A stretch of 51,735 bases of DNA from assembly GCA_003278165.1 (NCBI GenBank), contig QCGU01000006.1:1-51735 (forward strand), in the 5' to 3' direction. The notes beneath the pieces are model-generated. The model searched no databases and had not been told where the DNA came from. It was given only the letters and a program-made list of their open reading frames with translations. This DNA comes from Pelagibacteraceae bacterium AG-390-A02 (GTDB lineage: Bacteria > Pseudomonadota > Alphaproteobacteria > Pelagibacterales > Pelagibacteraceae). This document shows positions 1 to 10,678 of this stretch, piece after piece (the stretch's first letter is position 1; each line of letters begins with the position of its first letter). The translations under genes were made by a program, and so were the position numbers.

Positions 1-45
1 TAATAAAAAAGATTTACCGATAAAAAAAATTAATCAAAAATTTTA

Positions 46-540
46 ATGATAAAAAAAATTTTACAAAGATTAAAAATTATAAAAACTACATCACAAAAAA
101 ACATTGAAAAAAAATTAGAGGAAATCGATAAAAAAAAAGAAAATGAGCGAAATATTTTAATAAAGCAAGCAGATGAACTTGCCAAAAGAGATAATGAACA
201 TAAAAAAAAGTGTTTTGAGTTGTGGAAAAATACATTTAGGAAAGATTTTGAATTTGCAGACGAATTATTAGTAATTGCTAATAGAGTTAAAAAAAATACT
301 AATCTTGATGTATTTTTAGAATATTCAAAAGATAAAGATGAAACATTAGGATACGCTCTTTTTATTATTGGAAGAATGAACGTACATTTAAGAGTAAAGG
401 ATGAAAAAACTTTTAATATTAGCACTTATTCCCACAATGATGGAATGGATGATGGAGTTAATTTTAAAGCAGAAGAAATAAATAAATGTAAAGATTTTTA
501 TAAAAAACAAGTTCTTAAAATATATGAGCAAGAAACTTAA
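46..540 (+). CDS. Hypothetical protein, lysine-rich with N-terminal coiled coil
   Basis: I do not recognise this 164-residue protein. Residues about 1-60 are very rich in Lys, Glu and Asn and look like a charged coiled coil. Residues about 60-160 look globular (a GYALFIIGRMNVHL stretch near the middle). There is no signal peptide or clear membrane segment. The ATG at 46 is the first in frame after an upstream in-frame stop, but no Shine-Dalgarno sequence precedes it. It lies 32 nt ahead of another unrecognised gene on the same strand, so the two may be co-transcribed. Length, composition and the intact frame support a real gene; function is unknown. Confidence 0.6.
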   Translation: MIKKILQRLKIIKTTSQKNIEKKLEEIDKKKENERNILIKQADELAKRDNEHKKKCFELWKNTFRKDFEFADELLVIANRVKKNTNLDVFLEYSKDKDETLGYALFIIGRMNVHLRVKDEKTFNISTYSHNDGMDDGVNFKAEEINKCKDFYKKQVLKIYEQET

Positions 541-572
541 ATTTTATAACACTAATAACTATCAATTATTTT

Positions 573-971
573 ATGAATACTGAACTAGCATTACTTAAAT
601 TTATAAACCATTATGTTGAACATGATCCCGTTAAAAGTAGCAAGCGATATAATGCAGATCAAGCAAATTTAGTTGAGACTTTTGGTTACAATATGGTTGA
701 AAAGGTACATCCAAAAATATTTGAGGAGTGTTTTGTTGAAAATATAATGAAATTAAAATCCAAAAGGATTAGTGATGAATATGTTAAAATTCCATTAACA
801 CCAGTTCAGATACTTCATTTTAAGCTGCTTTATTACATAGTTTACACTAAAAAAAATTATCCAAACAAACTTTCAAAGTTTAATTTTTCAGAGGATTTAA
901 GTGAGCTATTAGATAATGAAAATAAAATAACAAATCTGTATAAAGAGATTAAACAAATTATTTCAAATTAA
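573..971 (+). CDS. Hypothetical protein, 132 aa
   Basis: This 132-residue protein is unrecognised. It looks mainly helical and soluble, with no signal peptide or membrane helix, and has a tyrosine-rich segment (FKLLYYIVYTKKNYP) at about residues 88-102. It begins with ATG 32 nt after the previous hypothetical gene. Its TAA stop is immediately followed by the ATG of a 50-codon frame (TAAATG), which suggests a small operon of three genes. No motif supports a function. Confidence 0.6.
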   Translation: MNTELALLKFINHYVEHDPVKSSKRYNADQANLVETFGYNMVEKVHPKIFEECFVENIMKLKSKRISDEYVKIPLTPVQILHFKLLYYIVYTKKNYPNKLSKFNFSEDLSELLDNENKITNLYKEIKQIISN

Positions 972-1124
972 ATGAAAAAATTTTTAGCAATAATCTTTGT
1001 TATAGTTGTGCTAGGATTTTTGGGTCAAGCATACGAGGCAGCATCTTGTAGAAGCCATGTTGAAGATTTGAAACTGACTGGTACACAAGCTAAAGATGAA
1101 TACGAAAAATGTATTAGTTTTTAA
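972..1124 (+). CDS. Small secreted or membrane-anchored protein, 50 aa
   Basis: This 50-codon frame starts at an ATG directly abutting the stop of the gene at 573-971. The product begins MKKFLAIIFVIVVLGFLGQA, a typical signal peptide or single membrane anchor with two lysines and a hydrophobic core. A short polar tail follows with two cysteines (residues 26 and 47) that could form a disulfide in the periplasm. The LGFLGQAYEA stretch could include a signal peptidase I site, but there is no lipobox. The abutting start and the textbook export signal make it a likely real gene. Its function is unknown. Confidence 0.55.
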   Translation: MKKFLAIIFVIVVLGFLGQAYEAASCRSHVEDLKLTGTQAKDEYEKCISF

Positions 1125-1334
1125 AGTTCTTGTACCAAGATTTAAAATGAAATAAGATTCCAAAATATGTTGAGAATGCTAGGATTTATTGATCACTTAT
1201 TGACATTTCTTGGTACATTCTTGGTATGGAAAGAAGAGAGTAAACATTGCTTCTAAAAGTGTTTTGTATCAACGGTTCTGTGTGTATGTTAAAAAGTCAA
1301 ATACACTCTTAATTTTTTTTCATATTATAAAAAT
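1125..1334. other. 210-bp non-coding stretch with short repeats
   Basis: No convincing gene lies between the 50-aa frame and priA. The stretch holds TTCTTGGTA twice in direct orientation (1207-1215 and 1218-1226, 11-bp period). An inverted copy, TGTACCAAGA, lies at 1131-1140 and is complementary to TCTTGGTACA at 1208-1217. Nearer priA, GTGTAT (1282-1287) and ATACAC (1301-1306) form a 6-bp inverted repeat with a 13-nt loop, followed by a T-rich run at 1313-1320. The last could be a weak terminator or part of the priA leader. This is one of the longest gene-free gaps in the window. Confidence 0.4.
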
Positions 1335-3290
1335 ATGAAATTTCCGATTCTTTTACCTAATATTTTTGATCATCCATTTACTTATGAAAGTAGTATTGAT
1401 CTCAAATTAGGAGACTACGTGGAAGTTCCTTTTGGTAAATCAAAAATTACAGGTGTAGTTTGGGATGAATTTGAAAAAAATAGCAACAAAACATTTAAAA
1501 TAAAAAAAGTTTTGAGGAAATTAGATGTGACTCCTCTAAAAAAAAATACTATTAAATTTTTAAACTGGTTTTCAGAGTACAATATTATTCCAAAAGGAAT
1601 GGCTCTAAAGCTTATTTTATTAAGTAGTCATGCAATAGAAAATAAGGAGCTAAGTTCTTATAATAATTTTAAAAGTGAAATTAAAAATACATCCATAAAA
1701 TTAACCAAAGATCAAATCAAAGCATATGAAGAAATGGTAAGCACTAACAGAAATTTTAGAGTACACGTGTTACAAGGAACAACAGGATCAGGTAAAACTC
1801 TTGTATATTTTGAAGCTTTAAAAAACCTTATAAAACAAGGATATCAGGGCTTAATTTTGTTACCTGAGATAGGTTTAACAGGTCAATTTAAAAAAAAATT
1901 TAATGAATATTTTGGTTTTAATGCAGCTGTGTGGCACTCAGGAGTTTCAAAAAAAAAGAAAGAATTAATTTGGAGTGGAATATCAAATGGAGAAGTTAAA
2001 GTAATTATAGGAGCAAGATCATCATTATTTTTACCTTTTAAAAATCTAGGTATGATAATTGTAGATGAAGAGCACGATCAATCGTTTAAACAAGATGAAG
2101 GTGTAACTTATAATGCACGAGATATGGCAATCTCTAGAGCTTCATTTGAAAATATACCAATTAATTTAGTTACAGCCGTTCCATCAATTGAAACTTTTGA
2201 AAATATTCAAAAAGGAAAATATTCCTTGTCAAGACTTACAGAGAGATATAAAAATGCTTCATTACCTAATTATGAAATTATAGATCTTAATAAAACCAAA
2301 CTTGAAAAACAATCGTGGTTATCAGATAAAATAATTGAAAAAGTAAACCTTCACCTTGAGAGAAAAGATCAAGTTTTATTCTTTTTAAATAGAAGAGGTT
2401 TTTCACCTCATGCCTTGTGTAAAAATTGTTTAACAAGTTATTCTTGTCCAAATTGTACTATCAATCTTGTTTATCATAAAAATAAAAATAATTTATTATG
2501 TCATTATTGTGGTTTTAAAACTGATTTAAAAAGAGATTGTTCAAAAGAGGATGAATGTAATTTTGTCTTTAGTGGACCTGGTGTAGAGAGAATATCTGAG
2601 GAAGTTAAAAAAAAATTTCCTAATAAGGAAGTTGAAATTTTTTCAAGTGATACAATGAATAAAAAAGACTCATCAAATAAATTAGAAAGAATTATAAACA
2701 ATCAAACTCAAATATTAGTTGGTACACAATTAATTTCTAAAGGATTTCACTTTCCAAGTTTAAATTGTATTGTTGTTGTTGATATTGATCTATCAGCTAA
2801 CGGGAATGATTTAAGAGGTGCAGAAAAAAATTTGCAGTTATATCATCAGTTATCAGGACGAGCTGGAAGAACAGGAAAACCTGCAACAGTATATTTTCAA
2901 ACTTATAACAATAATAAGAATATGATTTTAGAAATTACAGATAAAAATCCTGATATATTTTTAAAAAGAGAACTAGAAATTAGAAAAAAAAATAAACTTC
3001 CACCTTATCAAAGATTTATTTCCTTGATCATGACTGGTGAAAATCAAAAAAAATTACAAAAAGAGGCTTATGACTTTAAAAATTATTTAGAAAATAAAAT
3101 TGAGGGAAATATATTGGGTCCAGTTGAAGCTCCTATATTTAGAATAAAAAGAAATTTTAGAGTCAGATTTTTAATTAGAGGCTCAAAATCTATGAAACTA
3201 CAAAATGCTATTGCAAAATCAGTTCCAAAATACAAATTTTCTAAAGGAATAAAACTTTCAGTTGATGTTGATCCAATTAACTTCAATTAG
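1335..3290 (+). CDS. priA: Primosomal protein N' (replication restart helicase PriA)
   Basis: PriA is a 3'-to-5' superfamily 2 DNA helicase that reloads the replisome at stalled forks. The 651 aa (E. coli PriA is about 730) contain an N-terminal DNA-binding region, Walker A GTTGSGKT at 148-155 and a DEEH box at 244-247. Eight zinc-binding-type cysteines follow at 362, 365, 371, 374, 389, 392, 402 and 408. PGVERI, GTQLISKG and SGRAGR complete the late helicase motifs. The final cysteine pair is spaced C-x5-C, whereas the family norm is C-x2-C. The gene sits just upstream of the F1 ATP synthase operon, as in many Alphaproteobacteria. The ATG at 1335 lacks a strong Shine-Dalgarno sequence. Confidence 0.95.
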   Translation: MKFPILLPNIFDHPFTYESSIDLKLGDYVEVPFGKSKITGVVWDEFEKNSNKTFKIKKVLRKLDVTPLKKNTIKFLNWFSEYNIIPKGMALKLILLSSHAIENKELSSYNNFKSEIKNTSIKLTKDQIKAYEEMVSTNRNFRVHVLQGTTGSGKTLVYFEALKNLIKQGYQGLILLPEIGLTGQFKKKFNEYFGFNAAVWHSGVSKKKKELIWSGISNGEVKVIIGARSSLFLPFKNLGMIIVDEEHDQSFKQDEGVTYNARDMAISRASFENIPINLVTAVPSIETFENIQKGKYSLSRLTERYKNASLPNYEIIDLNKTKLEKQSWLSDKIIEKVNLHLERKDQVLFFLNRRGFSPHALCKNCLTSYSCPNCTINLVYHKNKNNLLCHYCGFKTDLKRDCSKEDECNFVFSGPGVERISEEVKKKFPNKEVEIFSSDTMNKKDSSNKLERIINNQTQILVGTQLISKGFHFPSLNCIVVVDIDLSANGNDLRGAEKNLQLYHQLSGRAGRTGKPATVYFQTYNNNKNMILEITDKNPDIFLKRELEIRKKNKLPPYQRFISLIMTGENQKKLQKEAYDFKNYLENKIEGNILGPVEAPIFRIKRNFRVRFLIRGSKSMKLQNAIAKSVPKYKFSKGIKLSVDVDPINFN

Positions 3291-3398
3291 GCCCAAAAAA
3301 GAGGACTTTTTCGTCAATCAGTCACTTGAAGACATAAAGGTCATATGTTAATTAGAGCGTGATTTTTAAATAATCTTCAACATTTTAGAGGTATCAAG

Positions 3399-3956
3399 TT
3401 GAGCAAAGACACAGGATTTTCAATTACTTCAGCAGAAAGGTATTCACTTGCGCTTTATGAATTATCTACTGAAAGCAATGTTACATCCCAAATAGAAGAG
3501 CAGTCACTCTCAGTTCTAAAATTGCTAGAACAAAGCCAAGATTTTTCAAATTTAATAAAAGATCCAACTACAAGCCAAGATGATTTATTAAAAGTAGTTA
3601 ATACAATCTCAGAAAATTATAAATTTGATCAATTGTTAAAAAATTTCTTAAGTTTTTTAATTCAAAAAAGAAGGTTCTTTTTTGTAGAAAGAATTCTTAA
3701 AAGTTTTATCGAGATCTGTTCAGAAAAAAGAGGTGAGCTAAAAGCCGAATTAAGATCTGCTAAACAATTATCTAATGAAGAAATTAAACAAATTACGGAA
3801 GAATTAACTAAAAATTTTAGTTCAAAAATAAAATTAAACTACAAACATGATGAAAGTTTAATAGGAGGTTTAGTAGTACAGGTAGGGAGTACTATGGTTG
3901 ACACCTCAATTCAAAGTAAATTACAACAAATCGAAAATAGAATGATAGAGGCATAA
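3399..3956 (+). CDS. atpH: ATP synthase F1 subunit delta
   Basis: The 185-aa OSCP/delta subunit connects the F1 head to the peripheral stalk of the membrane ATP synthase. An N-terminal six-helix-type domain is followed by the characteristic C-terminal segment (DESLIGGLVVQVGSTMVDTS, about residues 148-167). The start is TTG at 3399, supported by AGAGG at 3387-3391 seven bases upstream; no in-frame ATG gives a better start. It is the first gene of atpHAGDC, 108 nt after priA. That gap holds a weak -35-like TTGAAG at 3326-3331 and an A-tract/T-tract hairpin at 3296-3311, but I could not settle on a promoter. The atpA ATG follows its stop immediately. Confidence 0.95.
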   Translation: MSKDTGFSITSAERYSLALYELSTESNVTSQIEEQSLSVLKLLEQSQDFSNLIKDPTTSQDDLLKVVNTISENYKFDQLLKNFLSFLIQKRRFFFVERILKSFIEICSEKRGELKAELRSAKQLSNEEIKQITEELTKNFSSKIKLNYKHDESLIGGLVVQVGSTMVDTSIQSKLQQIENRMIEA

Positions 3957-5492
3957 ATGGAAATAAATCCTTCAGAAGTTACAAAGATATTAAAAGAACA
4001 AATAAAAAATTTTGGAGATAAAGCAGAGGTTACTGAAGTAGGTCAAGTTTTATCAGTTGGTGACGGTATCGCTAGAATTTACGGTCTTGACAATGTTCAG
4101 GCTGGAGAGATGGTTGAATTTTCTGATGGCTCTAAAGGTATGGCCCTAAACTTAGAGAGCGAAAACGTTGGTGTTGTAATTTTTGGTGATGACAGAAATG
4201 TTAAAGAAGGTGATGTTGTAAAAAGAACTGGAAAAATTGTTGATACGCCAGTTGGAAAAGAGTTACTAGGTAGAGTAGTAGATGGTTTAGGAAATCCGAT
4301 TGATGGCAAGGGTGCATTAGATAAAAGTGTACAAAAGAGCAGAGTAGAGGTTAAGGCCCCTGGAATTATCCCTAGACAATCAGTTAATGAACCAATGCAA
4401 ACAGGTTTAAAATCAATTGATAGTTTGGTTCCAATAGGAAGAGGACAAAGGGAATTAATTATTGGTGATAGACAGACTGGAAAAACTGCTGTTGCAGTTG
4501 ACGCGATCATAAATCAAAAAAAGATCAATGAATCAGGTGACGAAAAACAAAAATTATATTGTATTTATGTTGCTGTAGGTCAGAAGAGATCAACTGTTAG
4601 ACAAATTCAAAAAACTTTAGAAGAAGCTGGTGCAATGGAATATACAACGATTGTTGCGGCAACAGCATCTGACTCAGCACCACTTCAGTTTTTAGCTCCA
4701 TATACTGGTTGTGCTATGGGTGAATATTTCAGAGATAATGGAATGCACGCGTTAATTATCTATGATGATTTATCAAAACAAGCAGTAGCTTATAGACAAA
4801 TGTCTCTTTTACTTAGAAGACCTCCAGGACGTGAGGCTTATCCAGGAGATGTATTCTATTTACATAGTAGATTATTAGAAAGAGCTGCGAAATTGAGTGA
4901 TGAACATGGTGGAGGATCTTTAACAGCACTTCCAATTATTGAAACTCAAGGTGGAGATGTATCTGCGTTTATTCCAACAAACGTAATTTCAATTACGGAT
5001 GGTCAGATTTTCTTGGAAACTGAATTATTCAACCAAGGTATAAGACCTGCAATTAACGTTGGTTTATCAGTTTCAAGGGTAGGTTCATCCGCACAAACTA
5101 AAGCAATGAAAAAAGTTTCAGGATCTATGAAACTTGAGCTTGCTCAATATAGAGAAATGGCAGCATTTGCTCAATTTGGTTCAGATTTAGATGCTTCTAC
5201 TCAACAATTATTGAATAGAGGATCAAAATTAACTGAGCTACTAAAACAAAAGCAATATTCTCCAATGACAGTTGCTGAACAAGTAATTTCGGTTTTCTGT
5301 GGTGTTAAAGGATATCTAGATGATATCGATTTAAAAGATGTTGCAGGTTTTGAAAGTAAAATAATTGAGAAATGTAAATCGGAAAAACCTGAGATTATTG
5401 AATCGATACAAAGTTCAGGAAAACTTGAAGAGGATAAAGAAAAGTTATTAGTTGAACTGATTACTCAATTAAAGGAAACCCTTAAATCTTAA
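3957..5492 (+). CDS. atpA: ATP synthase F1 subunit alpha
   Basis: This is the regulatory nucleotide-binding subunit of F1, which alternates with beta in the hexameric head. The 511 aa are full length. An N-terminal beta-barrel is followed by Walker A GDRQTGKT at 170-177, the [10 protein letters not shown] strand and the [10 protein letters not shown] segment, and the helical C-terminal domain is intact. The ATG abuts the stop of atpH (TAAATG) with a GAGG-type ribosome site inside the atpH end. The atpG start follows 6 nt after the stop. Confidence 0.98.
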   Translation: MEINPSEVTKILKEQIKNFGDKAEVTEVGQVLSVGDGIARIYGLDNVQAGEMVEFSDGSKGMALNLESENVGVVIFGDDRNVKEGDVVKRTGKIVDTPVGKELLGRVVDGLGNPIDGKGALDKSVQKSRVEVKAPGIIPRQSVNEPMQTGLKSIDSLVPIGRGQRELIIGDRQTGKTAVAVDAIINQKKINESGDEKQKLYCIYVAVGQKRSTVRQIQKTLEEAGAMEYTTIVAATASDSAPLQFLAPYTGCAMGEYFRDNGMHALIIYDDLSKQAVAYRQMSLLLRRPPGREAYPGDVFYLHSRLLERAAKLSDEHGGGSLTALPIIETQGGDVSAFIPTNVISITDGQIFLETELFNQGIRPAINVGLSVSRVGSSAQTKAMKKVSGSMKLELAQYREMAAFAQFGSDLDASTQQLLNRGSKLTELLKQKQYSPMTVAEQVISVFCGVKGYLDDIDLKDVAGFESKIIEKCKSEKPEIIESIQSSGKLEEDKEKLLVELITQLKETLKS

Positions 5493-5498
5493 TTTGAT

Positions 5499-7791
<2,293 letters not shown>

Positions 7792-7792
<1 letters not shown>

Positions 7793-8184
7793 TGAGCGAA
7801 GAATTTAAAATTGAGATAGTAAATCCTGAAAAATCTTTTTTGGTCAAAGAAGATGTATCGGAAGTAGTAGTACCTGCTTTTGAGGGAGAAATGGGGATAT
7901 TAAAAGATCACATTTCAATTATCTCATTTTTAAAACCAGGTATTATCAAAGTAAGTTCAAAATCTGGTGATGAAAATTATTATGTTGAGGATGGTATAGT
8001 AGAGTTTAAAAATAATAATTTATCTATTCTAACAAGCTCAATTTATAATTTGTCTGATATGGATAAATCTGTTCAGCAGGATTTATTGAAAAAAGCTAAA
8101 GAAGAGGCAGGAAAGTTAGATATTAATGATCAAACTAAATATTTAGTAGACCAAAAAATTGAAGTTTTAAAAACTCTTAATTAA
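7792..8184 (+). CDS. atpC: ATP synthase F1 subunit epsilon
   Basis: The 130-aa epsilon subunit binds gamma and can inhibit ATP hydrolysis. The N-terminal beta-sandwich signature is visible (VVVPAFEGEMGILKDH, LKPGIIKV, and YYVEDGIVEF for the usual YFVxGGFxEV), followed by a C-terminal helical part. It is last in the F1 operon. Its stop lies inside the palindrome TTAATTAA (8177-8184), which also contains the stop of the convergent rppH. No separate terminator is therefore possible between them. No Fo genes (a, c, b) are nearby, consistent with the split operons typical of Alphaproteobacteria. Confidence 0.93.
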
Positions 8185-8653
8185 GAATTTTTTTTACTTT
8201 ATTTTTAATTTCTTTGTATACGTGTAGTTTAAAATCAACTACTAAATCTGTAATTTTATCGAGTTCTACCCATTTCCATTCTAAAAATTCAGGGTGTTTG
8301 GTTTTGATATTTATTTCATTATCTACCCCAACAAATCTCATTAAAAACCATTTTTGTTTTTGACCTCTGTATTTTCCTTTCCAAATCAAACCAAGCAATC
8401 TATCTGGAAGTTCATAAGTTATAGTTCCATCTAATTCTTTTATTAATTCAACATTTTTAATACTGGTTTCTTCTTCAAGTTCTCTGTAAGCAGCTTTTAA
8501 AAAATCCTCACCCTCATCTACACCGCCCTGGGGCATTTGCCAAAAATTTTTGGGGTTATCTATTCTTTTGGCAACAAACACTTTGTTCTCTTTATTTAAC
8601 ACAACAATTCCTACTCCACTTCTTAGTGGAAGATTATGTAAATCTTTTTTCAT
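8177..8653 (-). CDS. rppH: RNA pyrophosphohydrolase (Nudix family)
   Basis: RppH removes pyrophosphate from the 5' end of triphosphorylated mRNA and starts RNase E-dependent decay. The 158 aa begin with a typical RppH N-terminus (LPLRSGVGIVVLN, then WQMPQGGVDEGE). The Nudix box runs from GGVDEGE through REL to EEETSI. The glycine that normally ends the box (GX5EX7REUXEEXGU) is replaced by serine, while the metal-binding glutamates are kept. The C-terminal FLEWKWVELD segment is present. It is the last gene of the nine-gene rplU operon and overlaps atpC tail to tail by 8 nt. Confidence 0.9.
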   Translation of the reverse strand: MKKDLHNLPLRSGVGIVVLNKENKVFVAKRIDNPKNFWQMPQGGVDEGEDFLKAAYRELEEETSIKNVELIKELDGTITYELPDRLLGLIWKGKYRGQKQKWFLMRFVGVDNEINIKTKHPEFLEWKWVELDKITDLVVDFKLHVYKEIKNKVKKILN

Positions 8654-8654
8654 T

Positions 8655-9791
8655 TTATCCGTTGAGTAATTTAATTGCGTAATTTAGTTGATTATCAGTG
8701 TCAGTTCTTATTTTAAAATCATCACCTTCTTCATTTACTTCAATGTCTGGACGTACACCAACCTCAGATATAGATTTTCCAGATGGAAGATAATATTTTG
8801 CAACAGTTAAACGTATTGCGCCTCTATTTTTAAGAGGAATAATAGATTGAACTGAACCTTTGCCATAACTGTTCTCACCTACAACAATTGCTCTTTTGTG
8901 GTCTTTTAAAGCTCCTGCAACAATTTCTGATGCTGAAGCTGATCCATAATTTATCAGTACTAATAATGTTTTTCCGTCGGTTATGTCTCCTTTTTTTGCA
9001 AACCATTTTCTATTATCAGATTTTTTTCTACTTTTAGTGGAGACAATTTCACCATTTTCTAAAAAGAAATCAGATATTCTTATTGCTTGGTTTAGTAATC
9101 CACCTGGATTATTTCTTAAATCCAAAATAAACGAATTAAGATTTTTATTTTTTTTTAATTTCTTTATTTGTTTTTCTATTTGATCACTACTGTTTTCATT
9201 AAATGAAGTTAATCTAATATAGCCAATATTTTCTTCTAATAACTCTGACTTAACTGATTGAATTTCAATTATTTCTCTAGTGATATTAAATATTAATGCT
9301 TTTTTTTCTCCTCTTCGTCTAACTGTTAATTCTATACTTGAACCTACTGGGCCTCGCATTAAATCAACAGCTTCACTTAGAGATTTCCCTTGAACTTGGG
9401 TATCATTAATTTTTACAATGTAATCACCAGCTTTTAATCCAGCTTTTGACGCTGGTGTGTCGTCAATAGGTGAAATAACTTTAACAACTCCTGCTTCCAT
9501 ACTTACCTCAATTCCAAGGCCACCAAATTCACCGCTAGTTTCAGTTTGCATCTCCTCCAGAATTTCAGGAGACATATAAGAGGAATAAGGGTCTAAAGAT
9601 TGAAGTAAGCCATTTATAGCAGAGTCCATGCTCTCAGACTGATTGATCTCATCAATATATTCTCTATTTATTTTTTCTAAAACCTCACCAAATAAATCTA
9701 TCTTTTTGTAAATATCTACTTCAGAAGAGTTTGCTGAACTTAAATAAAAAAATGATAAAAAAATAATTGAGTAATATTTAATTATTTTCAT
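8655..9791 (-). CDS. ctpA: Carboxyl-terminal processing peptidase (S41 family)
   Basis: This is a periplasmic serine protease that trims C-termini of exported or wall-associated proteins. The 378 aa start with a signal peptide (about residues 1-22, SSANSS). A PDZ domain spans about 85-165 (GEFGGLGIEV, GLKAGDYIVKI). The S41 catalytic core carries Ser286 in GSASASE and Lys311 in YGKGSVQ, the spacing expected for the Ser/Lys dyad. It is somewhat shorter than the usual 430-450 aa. It overlaps rsfS by ATGA. In many Alphaproteobacteria rlmH and an EnvC-like murein hydrolase activator lie between rsfS and ctpA; both are absent here. Confidence 0.93.
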   Translation of the reverse strand: MKIIKYYSIIFLSFFYLSSANSSEVDIYKKIDLFGEVLEKINREYIDEINQSESMDSAINGLLQSLDPYSSYMSPEILEEMQTETSGEFGGLGIEVSMEAGVVKVISPIDDTPASKAGLKAGDYIVKINDTQVQGKSLSEAVDLMRGPVGSSIELTVRRRGEKKALIFNITREIIEIQSVKSELLEENIGYIRLTSFNENSSDQIEKQIKKLKKNKNLNSFILDLRNNPGGLLNQAIRISDFFLENGEIVSTKSRKKSDNRKWFAKKGDITDGKTLLVLINYGSASASEIVAGALKDHKRAIVVGENSYGKGSVQSIIPLKNRGAIRLTVAKYYLPSGKSISEVGVRPDIEVNEEGDDFKIRTDTDNQLNYAIKLLNG

Positions 9792-10138
9792 ATCATTACT
9801 TTTTCTTTAGGAATAAATTCTGACCAGATTTTTTCTAATTCATAAAATTTTCTTTTCTCTGGATGAAAAATATGAACGATTAGATCTATACCGTCTACCA
9901 ATTTCCATTCACCACTTTCTTTACCTTCAATTTTAGAGTCTTTAATTCCATTATCTTTAAGCTTTTCTAACACTTGTTCAGATAAAGACTGTATATGTCT
10001 AGATGATGTGCCGCTTGCTATTATCATATAATCTGCCATCGAACTTTTATCTTTTAGATCAATAGTTACTATGTCTTCAGCTTTGTTAAGATCTAATGTG
10101 GTGATTACAATTTCTTTGAGATCTGAAATTTTATCCAT
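9788..10138 (-). CDS. rsfS: Ribosomal silencing factor RsfS
   Basis: RsfS binds ribosomal protein uL14 and blocks subunit joining when nutrients are scarce. The 116 aa match the DUF143/YbeB fold: ADYMIIASGTSSRHIQSLSEQ at about 35-55, GKESGEWKLVDGIDLIVHIF near 73-92 and a terminal YELEKIWS. The length is normal. The gene follows nadD by 17 nt and is coupled to ctpA by a 4-nt overlap. nadD-rsfS pairing is widely conserved. Confidence 0.93.
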   Translation of the reverse strand: MDKISDLKEIVITTLDLNKAEDIVTIDLKDKSSMADYMIIASGTSSRHIQSLSEQVLEKLKDNGIKDSKIEGKESGEWKLVDGIDLIVHIFHPEKRKFYELEKIWSEFIPKEKVMI

Positions 10139-10155
10139 TAATTAAATTTAGACTA

Positions 10156-10677
10156 TCAAATTTTTCTTAATTGAGAAGATGAAATGTTGACTTTATTAAA
10201 CTCTATGAATTTGAGGGTGGTATTACCGAGAGCCCTAAATGTCTTTGATTTTAATGAGTTTTTTTTGTAGCCATGTCTATCGAAAACTAAAATATTACAC
10301 TTTTGTGAAATAGATTTTGATTTATACCATTTGTGAAAATTTATTAAGTTATCTGCTCCCATTAAAAAATAGATTTCAATATTTTTATTTTTTTTTAAAT
10401 GATTAATTAAATCGATTGTTTTATTTGAATTAATTTTATTTTCGTAAAATCTCACTTTTATAAATGAATTCTTACCAATAATTTTTTTACAGAATTTTAT
10501 TCTATCAGTAACTGAGGTTTTGCTCTGGATTTTAAAAGGATTTTTTTTTGTGATTGCCCAAATAATGTTTTTAAGCTCAAATCTTTTTTTTGCTTCTTTT
10601 GAAATAGCTAGATGACCTTTATGAGCAGGATCAAATGATCCTCCTAAAATTCCTATTTTTGTCTTATTTAATTTCAA
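10156..10677 (-). CDS. nadD: Nicotinate-nucleotide adenylyltransferase
   Basis: NadD transfers AMP to nicotinate mononucleotide to form deamido-NAD, the penultimate step of NAD synthesis. The 173 aa begin with the nucleotidyltransferase signature GGSFDPAHKGH. The YFLMGADNLINFHKWYKS segment binds the nicotinate nucleotide, and the terminal SSQLRK matches the ISSTxIR motif. It is slightly shorter than the usual 190-215 aa. The gene is 1 nt from proA in the same operon. Confidence 0.93.
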   Translation of the reverse strand: MKLNKTKIGILGGSFDPAHKGHLAISKEAKKRFELKNIIWAITKKNPFKIQSKTSVTDRIKFCKKIIGKNSFIKVRFYENKINSNKTIDLINHLKKNKNIEIYFLMGADNLINFHKWYKSKSISQKCNILVFDRHGYKKNSLKSKTFRALGNTTLKFIEFNKVNISSSQLRKI

Positions 10678-10678
10678 A

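Noticed and set aside
1167-1256. 29-codon frame with a hydrophobic start in the gap before priA
   Set aside because: Too short, no ribosome site, no abutting gene, and it overlaps the repeated TTCTTGGTA motifs, which explain part of its sequence.
1282-1320. GTGTAT/ATACAC inverted repeat plus T-run as a terminator before priA
   Set aside because: A 6-bp stem with a 13-nt loop is weak and the T-run is separated from the stem by several bases; noted only as part of the gap.
3296-3311. AAAAAG-AGGA-CTTTTT hairpin after priA as an intrinsic terminator
   Set aside because: Only one G-C pair in the stem and no separate T-tract after it; stability is too low to call.
4097-4510. 137-codon antisense open frame inside atpA
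   Set aside because: It mirrors a highly conserved atpA region, has no ribosome site or homology, and such frames arise easily opposite A-rich coding DNA.
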